Assembly (NCBI GenBank): GCA_017615445.1
Contig: JAGAAD010000079.1
Location: forward strand, 1 to 30,220
Direction of reading: 5' to 3'
Length of the DNA stretch: 30,220 nt
Source: Bacteroidales bacterium
Lineage (GTDB): Bacteria; Bacteroidota; Bacteroidia; Bacteroidales; UBA932
Shown here: in pieces, positions 24,524-30,220 of the stretch
Numbering within the stretch: position 1 is the stretch's first letter
Layout: each line of letters starts with the position of its first letter
Translations under genes and position numbers: made by a program
Notes under the pieces: generated by a model
What the model was told of the DNA's origin: nothing
What the model saw: the letters and a program-made list of their open reading frames with translations, nothing else
Database searches by the model: none

Positions 24524-25648
24524 ATGAAAAAGTCTATTATTGCAATGTTCGCCCTTGCGGCGCTCGTTTCCTGCCAGTCTCTGAAGGAAGAGTTCCAGCC
24601 TGTTCTGACACTTAAATATCAGAATCCTCCGGCATACGAGAGGAGCATCCCTGAGACCACTCACACAATCGCACAGCTGGTCTCGAAGTACGTTCCCGAG
24701 AAGCCCATGGTCATCAACGAAGACATCGTTATCTCCGGAATAGTGAGCACCACGGACCAGCCCGGTAACTTCTACAAAAGTTTCTTCATCCAGGACGAGA
24801 CCGGCGGAATTGAAATCAAGGTCGGAAAGAACAGCCTCTACAACGACTACCTGCCCGGCCAGAGGGTTTCTGTCCTCTGCCGCGACCTCACCCTCGGCAT
24901 GTACGGTTACAAAACCGGTAACTACGGCGGAATGGGTATGGCCCAGATCGGTTTCGCAGATCCTTCGGGCACCTACGAGACCTCTTATCTGGAGTCGCAG
25001 ATGATTATCAACGACCATATCTTCCGCGGAGAGATGGAAGGCAAGGTGACCCCCGTGGTCGTGACCTCGGCCTCTCAGCTGCCGGACGCCAAGACCGCCA
25101 CTCAGGCTACCCACAACCTCGTGGGCAAGCTCGTGACCCTCAAAGGCCTCAAGTTCGCGAATGAGAACTTCGTTCTTCTCTATCTGGACAGCACCAAGGA
25201 CAAGAAGGCGTACTCTAACCGCGTGTTCCTTTCGGATTCGAACGGACTCGGAAAGTACGGCGCCACTCACGGCATCACCACCTGGGCAATGTCCGAGACC
25301 AAGATGAAGGAGCACCTCCTCGCCGGCGACTGGGACGACGCCAAGGTGGGCAGCGGAAGCACCTTCCTCAAGGATGACGCAGGCAAAGACGTCACCCTCG
25401 GAGACCTCAAGGGCGACGGCACCTATCCGACCGTGGAGAAGGCGGCCTACAGCGTGAGCCAGTACTTCAAGCTCGGAGGCACCGAGATTCAGATCCGCAC
25501 CAGCGGTTTCTGCAAGTTCTGCGACGTGGAGATCGATCCCGCCGTGCTGAGCGGCAGCAAGACCATCAGCGTCACCGGAATCCTCAGCCTCTATCAGGGC
25601 AGCATTCAGATATCAGTAAACTCCCTCGACGACTTCGTGGTAGAATAG
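24524..25648 (+). CDS. DUF5689-type OB-fold lipoprotein, likely receptor partner
   Basis: This 374-residue lipoprotein has its lipobox at LVSC17. Residues about 45-270 match the DUF5689 pattern as I remember it (HTIAQLVSKY..., then an OB-like barrel with DIVISGIVSTTDQPGNFYKS, FIQDETGGIEIKV and LPGQRVSVLC). A second OB-like element closes the protein (KTISVTGILSLYQGSIQISV, then NSLDDFVVE). DUF5689 genes are frequently next to TonB-dependent receptors in Bacteroidota, but their biochemistry is not established. It lies four bases after the receptor and one base before the peptidase. In context it may present nucleic-acid fragments to the receptor, much as SusD does for glycans. The domain name is a recollection to be confirmed by profile search. 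Confidence 0.8.
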   Translation: MKKSIIAMFALAALVSCQSLKEEFQPVLTLKYQNPPAYERSIPETTHTIAQLVSKYVPEKPMVINEDIVISGIVSTTDQPGNFYKSFFIQDETGGIEIKVGKNSLYNDYLPGQRVSVLCRDLTLGMYGYKTGNYGGMGMAQIGFADPSGTYETSYLESQMIINDHIFRGEMEGKVTPVVVTSASQLPDAKTATQATHNLVGKLVTLKGLKFANENFVLLYLDSTKDKKAYSNRVFLSDSNGLGKYGATHGITTWAMSETKMKEHLLAGDWDDAKVGSGSTFLKDDAGKDVTLGDLKGDGTYPTVEKAAYSVSQYFKLGGTEIQIRTSGFCKFCDVEIDPAVLSGSKTISVTGILSLYQGSIQISVNSLDDFVVE

Positions 25649-25649
25649 T

Positions 25650-27647
25650 ATGAAAAAAGCGTTAGCACTCCTCGTAATGGCAGCATCCCTCACAGCTTGT
25701 CATCAGAATCCCTTCCTCCAGGAATGGGACACCCCGTACGGAATTCCTCCGTTCGAGAAGATAAAAGTCTCCGATTACATCCCCGCCGTCAAGGCCGGAA
25801 TCGAGCAGCAGAAAGCCGAAATAGACGCCATAGTGGCGAATCCGGAAGCACCCACTTTCGAGAACACTATCGCCCCGCTGGAGCTCAGCGGCAGCATCCT
25901 TTCGAAGGTGGTGGGCGTGCTCTACAACGTCAGCGAGACGGACCAGACTCCCGAGCTGGACGCAGTGCTTGAGGAGGCGATTCCGCTTATGTCCGACCAC
26001 TCCGCCGAGATTTCCTTCAACAAGGGCCTCTACAAGAGAGTGGCGGCAGTCTATTATGCGGACCAGAGCGGCCTCACCCGCGAGCAGCAGATGGTGCTGA
26101 AAAAGCACTTCGAGGGTTTCGAGCGTGACGGTATCGGTCTGCCCGAAGACCTGCAGCTCAGGCTCAAGAACATAGACAGCGAGCTGGCTGTGAAGACTCA
26201 GAAGATAGGCAACAACATCCTCGCCGAGAGCAATGCCTTCAAGGAGAAGTTCGGCATCAGCGTGAGCGAGTATCCCACCGCGATGACCACCACGGAAGAC
26301 CGTGAGCTTCGCAAGGCCATGTTCGAAGCCTACACTACTCGCGGCCACCACGGCAACGAGAACGACAACTGCGCCCTGCTGCTTGACGTTCTTCGCCTGC
26401 GCGCCCGCAAGGCTTCGATCCTGGGCTACCCGGATTTCGCAAGCTACCAGCTCTCGAACAAGATGGCCGGCGATCCCAAGACGGTGGACAATTTCCTTGC
26501 GGAGATCATGGCCGCCGCAGTCAAGAGCGCGAAGGCCGAGATCTACGACATGGAGAAGGTTGCAGGCCACGAAATCGAGCCCTGGGACTGGTGGTACTAC
26601 GCCGAGAAGGTCCGCAAGGCCAAATATGACCTGGACGACGACCAGATCCGCCCGTACTTCAAGATAGACCGCGTGGTGAACGGCATCTTCACTGCCGCGC
26701 ACACTCTCTACGGCATCAATGCCGAACTGATCGAGGGCGTGCCTTCCTACAACCCGGCAGTCGTGAAGACCTATAAGATCACCGACGCCGACGGCGCGCT
26801 GGTGGGCATCTTCACCACCGACTATCACCCCCGCAGCAGCAAGCGCGGCGGTGCGTGGATGAACAACATCCGCGACCAGTATGTGGACGCCGAAGGCAAC
26901 GAGATCCGCCCGATAATTGTGAATGTGGCCAACATGCCCGAGTACCTGACCGTGGACGACGTCCAGACGGTGTTCCACGAGTTCGGCCATGCCCTGCACG
27001 GCCTCCTGACCAAGTGCCACTACCCGAGCGTGTCCGGCACCAGCGTCACCCGCGACTTCGTGGAGATGTTCTCGCAGTTCAACGAGAACTGGGCCTTCCA
27101 GCCCTGGCTGCTCGAGCAGTATGCCGTGAACGACGCCGGCGAGGTGATCCCGGCCGAGCTTGTGGCGAAGATCAACGGAGCCCTCAAGTTCAACCAGGGC
27201 TTCATGACCACCGAGCTGGCAGCCGCCTCGATCCTGGATATGAAATGGCATGAGCTCAGCGCCATCCCGGAGAATGTGGACCCCGCCGCCTTCATAGACG
27301 AGTTCGAGGCGAAGGTCTGCAAGGAGATGGGCCTTATCAAGGAAATCGTTCCGCGCTACCGCACCACGTATTTCAACCACATCTTCTCGAGCGGCTACAG
27401 CGCAGGCTACTACGGCTATCTCTGGGCCGAGGTCCTGGACAAGGATGCCTTCAGCATCTTCGAGAAGGAGTGCGTGGGTCCGGACGGACAGTGGGATATG
27501 GACAAGACCGTGCAGCTTGCCGGCAAATTCAAGGCGACCTTCCTCGAGAGGGGAGGCGGCGAAGAGCCGATGACGCTCTACAAGTCGTTCGCAGGCCGCG
27601 AACCCGACTCCAAGCCTATGCTCAGGGGCCGTGGACTTATTAATTAG
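25650..27647 (+). CDS. M3-family peptidyl-dipeptidase lipoprotein (Dcp-like)
   Basis: This 665-residue zinc metallopeptidase has the thermolysin-like motif HEFGHALH (from residue 443, with H443, E444 and H447) and the downstream M3 regions [18 protein letters not shown] and [21 protein letters not shown]. Family members remove C-terminal dipeptides or cleave oligopeptides. The lipobox LTAC17 suggests attachment to an envelope membrane, in contrast to cytoplasmic Dcp of E. coli; lipoprotein versions occur in Bacteroidota. It starts one base after the DUF5689-type lipoprotein stop and so belongs to the same transcript. A peptide-degrading enzyme is not an obvious partner of nucleases; it could process peptides from nucleoprotein or simply be co-located. 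gpmI starts eight bases later. Confidence 0.93.
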   Translation: MKKALALLVMAASLTACHQNPFLQEWDTPYGIPPFEKIKVSDYIPAVKAGIEQQKAEIDAIVANPEAPTFENTIAPLELSGSILSKVVGVLYNVSETDQTPELDAVLEEAIPLMSDHSAEISFNKGLYKRVAAVYYADQSGLTREQQMVLKKHFEGFERDGIGLPEDLQLRLKNIDSELAVKTQKIGNNILAESNAFKEKFGISVSEYPTAMTTTEDRELRKAMFEAYTTRGHHGNENDNCALLLDVLRLRARKASILGYPDFASYQLSNKMAGDPKTVDNFLAEIMAAAVKSAKAEIYDMEKVAGHEIEPWDWWYYAEKVRKAKYDLDDDQIRPYFKIDRVVNGIFTAAHTLYGINAELIEGVPSYNPAVVKTYKITDADGALVGIFTTDYHPRSSKRGGAWMNNIRDQYVDAEGNEIRPIIVNVANMPEYLTVDDVQTVFHEFGHALHGLLTKCHYPSVSGTSVTRDFVEMFSQFNENWAFQPWLLEQYAVNDAGEVIPAELVAKINGALKFNQGFMTTELAAASILDMKWHELSAIPENVDPAAFIDEFEAKVCKEMGLIKEIVPRYRTTYFNHIFSSGYSAGYYGYLWAEVLDKDAFSIFEKECVGPDGQWDMDKTVQLAGKFKATFLERGGGEEPMTLYKSFAGREPDSKPMLRGRGLIN

Positions 27648-27655
27648 TTAGTGAA

Positions 27656-29176
27656 ATGAACAGAAAAGTCTTATTGATGATTTTGGACGGCTGGGGAGAA
27701 GGCCGCCACGATTATTCGAACGCCATTTGGACCAAGGGCCAGCCTCACATCGACGCCCTTAGGGCAAAATATCCATTCAGCCATCTTCAGGCCTGCGGAG
27801 AGTATGTGGGTCTGCCGGACGGCCAGATGGGAAACTCCGAAGTGGGACATATGAACCTCGGCGCAGGCCGCGTGGTCTACCAGGACCTGGTGAAGATCAA
27901 CATCGCCTGCAGGGAGCACAAACTGCTCGAGAACAAGGAAATCAAAGCCGCATTCGACTATGTCAAATCTTCGGGCAAGAAGCTCCACCTGATGGGTCTT
28001 ACCTCCCACGGCGGAGTGCACAGCTCGCTGACCCACGTCTACGAGTTCCTCCGCGTCGCAGCGGAGATGGGTCTGGACAAGGTCTATGTCCACGCCTTCA
28101 TGGACGGCCGCGACACCGATCCGCGCAGCGGACTTGGCTTCGTCGCCGAGCTCGAAGAGAAGATGAAGGAGACCACCGGCAAGGTGGCGTCAGTCTGCGG
28201 CCGCTTCTACGCGATGGACCGCGACAAGCGCTGGAACCGCGTGAAGGAAGCCTATGACCTGCTGGTCGAGGGCAAGGGCGCCGAATTCGAGAGCGCCCAG
28301 GCCGGAATCCAGGCTTCGTATGACGCCGATGTCACGGACGAATTCATCAAGCCTATCGTGATCACGGAAGGCGGCAAGCCCGTGGCCACCATCGAAGAAG
28401 GCGACGCCGTCATCTTCTACAACTTCCGCAACGACCGCGCCCGTGAGCTCACGGCAGCCCTGACTCAGAAGGACATGCCCGAAGAAGGCATGCACACGAT
28501 TCCTCTCTACTATTGCTGCCTCACTCCCTACGACGCTTCCTTCACCGGAGTGCACATCCTGTTTGACAAGGAGCTCGTGCAGGACACCCTGGGCGAGACA
28601 GTCTCCAAGGCCGGCAAGCACCAGCTCCGCATCGCCGAGACCGAGAAATATGCCCACGTCACCTTCTTCTTCAACGGCGGCCGCGAGACCGTGTTCGAGA
28701 ACGAAGACAGAATCCTGGTGAACTCCCCTAAGGTGCCCACCTACGACATGCTGCCGCAGATGAGCGCGCCCGAGGTGGCCGAAAAGCTGATAGACCAGAT
28801 CCGCAGCGGCAAGCAGGACATGATAATCCTGAACTTCGCCAACGGCGACATGGTCGGCCACACCGGAGTCTACAATTCCATCACCCAGGCAGTCGAATGC
28901 GTGGACAAGCTGGTCGGAAAGGTGGTGGAAGAAGCCATCGCCAAGGATTATGTGGTGCTTCTGACTGCGGACCACGGCAACGCTGATTTCGCAGTCAACG
29001 CAGACGGCACGCCGAACACGGCCCATTCGCTGAACACCGTTCAGTTCATAGTGATCAACGCCGGCGACGAAGTGAAGACAGTCAAGGACGGTGCCCTTTG
29101 CAATGTGGCTCCCACCATCCTGAAGCTGATGGGCATCCCTCAGCCTGAGGCGATGACAGCAGAACCGCTCATCTAG
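27656..29176 (+). CDS. gpmI: 2,3-bisphosphoglycerate-independent phosphoglycerate mutase
   Basis: GpmI interconverts 3- and 2-phosphoglycerate in glycolysis, using two Mn ions and a phosphoserine. The 506 residues match the family. Visible motifs: DGWGEG (11-16), [14 protein letters not shown] (59-72, catalytic S61), [45 protein letters not shown] and TADHGNAD. It begins eight bases after the peptidase gene, and manA follows after five bases. No terminator or clear promoter separates it from the nuclease operon. Whether it shares that transcript or has an internal promoter cannot be told here. An intact housekeeping enzyme. Confidence 0.96.
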   Translation: MNRKVLLMILDGWGEGRHDYSNAIWTKGQPHIDALRAKYPFSHLQACGEYVGLPDGQMGNSEVGHMNLGAGRVVYQDLVKINIACREHKLLENKEIKAAFDYVKSSGKKLHLMGLTSHGGVHSSLTHVYEFLRVAAEMGLDKVYVHAFMDGRDTDPRSGLGFVAELEEKMKETTGKVASVCGRFYAMDRDKRWNRVKEAYDLLVEGKGAEFESAQAGIQASYDADVTDEFIKPIVITEGGKPVATIEEGDAVIFYNFRNDRARELTAALTQKDMPEEGMHTIPLYYCCLTPYDASFTGVHILFDKELVQDTLGETVSKAGKHQLRIAETEKYAHVTFFFNGGRETVFENEDRILVNSPKVPTYDMLPQMSAPEVAEKLIDQIRSGKQDMIILNFANGDMVGHTGVYNSITQAVECVDKLVGKVVEEAIAKDYVVLLTADHGNADFAVNADGTPNTAHSLNTVQFIVINAGDEVKTVKDGALCNVAPTILKLMGIPQPEAMTAEPLI

Positions 29177-29181
29177 AAAGG

Positions 29182-30048
29182 ATGTACAAGTTCCAACCGA
29201 TACTCAAAACTCTCGTCTGGGGGACGGAGAGCTGGGTCCTCTCAGGATGGCCCGGCGACGAATCCGTGGTGGCCGAAGGACCGGAAGCGGGGAAGAAGAT
29301 AACTGACATTTATCCTGGTCAGTTCCCTCTGCTCATAAAGTTTATCGACTCGAACCGCGACCTCTCTATCCAGGTGCACCCCGGAGACGAGATGGCCGCA
29401 AGGCTGCACGGCTGCAAGGGTAAGACCGAGATGTGGTATGTGATAGGCGCTAAGCCCGGCTCACATCTTTTCAGCGGTCTCCGCCGGCAGATCACTCCGG
29501 ACGAGTATGAGGAATTGGTGCGTAAGGATGAGATTGTCTCCGCTCTGGCTTCTTATGAGGTGAACCCCGGCGATGTGTTTTTCCTCCCGAACGGCCGTAT
29601 CCACGGTCTCGGAGGGGGAGTGTACCTCGCGGAGATTCAGGAGACTTCAGACATCACATACCGTATCTACGACTACGGCCGCCTCGGCCTGGACGGCAAG
29701 CCGCGCAAGCTGCACATTCAGGAGGCCAAGGAGGCTATAGACTATCGGGTGTTGCCGGACTATCAGACTCATTATCAGCCGCGCGAGGACGAGCCCGTGA
29801 ACCTGGTTTCGTGCAAGCATTTCAGCACTGATCTGCTGGATCTGACCAGGCCGCTCGTGCGTCCGCTGGACGACTGCGGCGAGTTCCTGATTGTGATTGC
29901 GATGGAAGGTTCGGTCTCGCTCGAGACTCCCAGCGACAAATGTTCCCTGGTCCCCGGCGAATGCGCCCTTGTCCCTTCTGTGGAGGGGCAGTTGAAGATC
30001 ACCCCTTCTGGTAAAGCAAAACTTTTAACTACATACGTACCGCGATGA
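29182..30048 (+). CDS. manA: Class I mannose-6-phosphate isomerase
   Basis: This zinc cupin isomerase interconverts mannose 6-phosphate and fructose 6-phosphate. The 288-residue protein keeps the metal site: Q64 and H66 in SIQVHPGDE, E83 in GKTEMWYV, and H141 in NGRIHGLGGG. The N-terminal part is compact. After LVWGTESW the usual 15-20-residue GESWEISG region is condensed, and the stretch before QFPLLIKFID is also short, so the enzyme is below the 310-320 residues common in the family. It lies five bases after gpmI and its stop overlaps the next start as ATGA. Homologues of similar compactness may exist; I see no frame disruption. Confidence 0.9.
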   Translation: MYKFQPILKTLVWGTESWVLSGWPGDESVVAEGPEAGKKITDIYPGQFPLLIKFIDSNRDLSIQVHPGDEMAARLHGCKGKTEMWYVIGAKPGSHLFSGLRRQITPDEYEELVRKDEIVSALASYEVNPGDVFFLPNGRIHGLGGGVYLAEIQETSDITYRIYDYGRLGLDGKPRKLHIQEAKEAIDYRVLPDYQTHYQPREDEPVNLVSCKHFSTDLLDLTRPLVRPLDDCGEFLIVIAMEGSVSLETPSDKCSLVPGECALVPSVEGQLKITPSGKAKLLTTYVPR

Positions 30049-30220
30049 AAGCTAAGAGACGAGGTAGAAAGACAGTTGAACAGAGGCGTAAGAGAAAGGC
30101 AGGGAAGACCGTCTTTCCGCAATTCGTCGGCAAGGTGCAGATGACCCGCGAGGGTTATGTGTTCGTGATTATAGACGGCGAAGAAGACGACGTGTTCGTG
30201 CGCGCGGCGAAGACGCGCGG
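30045..30220 (+). CDS. rnr: Ribonuclease R, N-terminal fragment (cut by the window edge)
   Basis: From ATG 30045 the frame stays open to the window end (58 codons). It begins with a Lys/Arg-rich tail (MKAKRRGRKTVEQRRKRKAG), then an OB cold-shock-like block, GKVQMTREGYVFVIIDGEEDD followed by VFVRA, typical of the first cold-shock domain of RNase R/VacB, a processive 3'-5' exoribonuclease. The N-terminal winged-helix segment present in many RNase R proteins seems absent, because the OB block begins at about residue 28. The ATG overlaps the manA stop by four bases, indicating coupling. The catalytic RNB domain lies outside the window, so the call rests on the first domain only. Confidence 0.75.
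   Translation, partial: MKAKRRGRKTVEQRRKRKAGKTVFPQFVGKVQMTREGYVFVIIDGEEDDVFVRAAKTR

Noticed and set aside
25662..27380. A 572-codon minus-strand frame opposite the M3 peptidase
   Set aside because: The sense strand has an intact HEFGH metallopeptidase; the antisense product has no recognisable features.

Overview
The window looks like a chromosomal piece of a Bacteroidota genome, most likely order Bacteroidales and probably gut-associated. Evidence: promoters of the Bacteroidota form (TTTG, about 19-20 bp, TAnnTTTG), a SAM-II riboswitch before metK, many SPII lipoproteins with BACON, Big_2 and DUF5689-type modules, two TonB-dependent receptors with an N-terminal carboxypeptidase-regulatory domain, and a HEFGH M3 dipeptidase lipoprotein. 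I cannot fix the genus from sequence alone.

Region 1 (about 1-3670) is a patchwork. A small AT-rich toxin-antitoxin pair (higB-higA, minus strand) is followed by miaA-ispF (plus strand) and two tRNA genes, Gln(CTG) and Met(CAT). Strong short palindromes occur throughout: downstream of both tRNAs, in a 670-base gene-free stretch, and inside miaA, where a 141-base hairpin-rich segment is inserted in frame directly after the Walker A helix. Two perfect 35-base copies of one terminator-like hairpin lie in opposite orientation at 132-166 and 3200-3234 and bracket the region.

Region 2 (3675-6202, minus strand) is a metK-pncB operon headed by a SAM-II riboswitch whose 3' strand touches the metK start codon. 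pncB overlaps metK by ATGA, so NAD salvage is probably co-regulated with SAM synthesis.

Region 3 (6312-17257) starts with an Oar-type TonB-dependent receptor, followed in the same apparent operon by two large modular lipoproteins. A terminator follows, then a third lipoprotein with its own promoter and terminator. The lipoproteins share a repeated jelly-roll-like module (WDYTP...NLWKP...), BACON, Big_2 and OB-like domains, apparently by module shuffling.

Region 4 (17325-30220) is one tightly packed plus-strand run. It encodes a tandem OB-fold lipoprotein, a DNA/RNA non-specific endonuclease lipoprotein (DRGH motif), a secreted endonuclease/exonuclease/phosphatase-family enzyme, a second TonB-dependent receptor, a DUF5689-type OB lipoprotein and an M3 peptidase lipoprotein, then gpmI, manA and the start of an RNase R gene. 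I infer that the first five form an envelope system for capturing and degrading extracellular nucleic acid and importing the products, a nucleic-acid counterpart of a polysaccharide utilisation locus. This is the most interesting candidate system here; the substrate assignment is inference.
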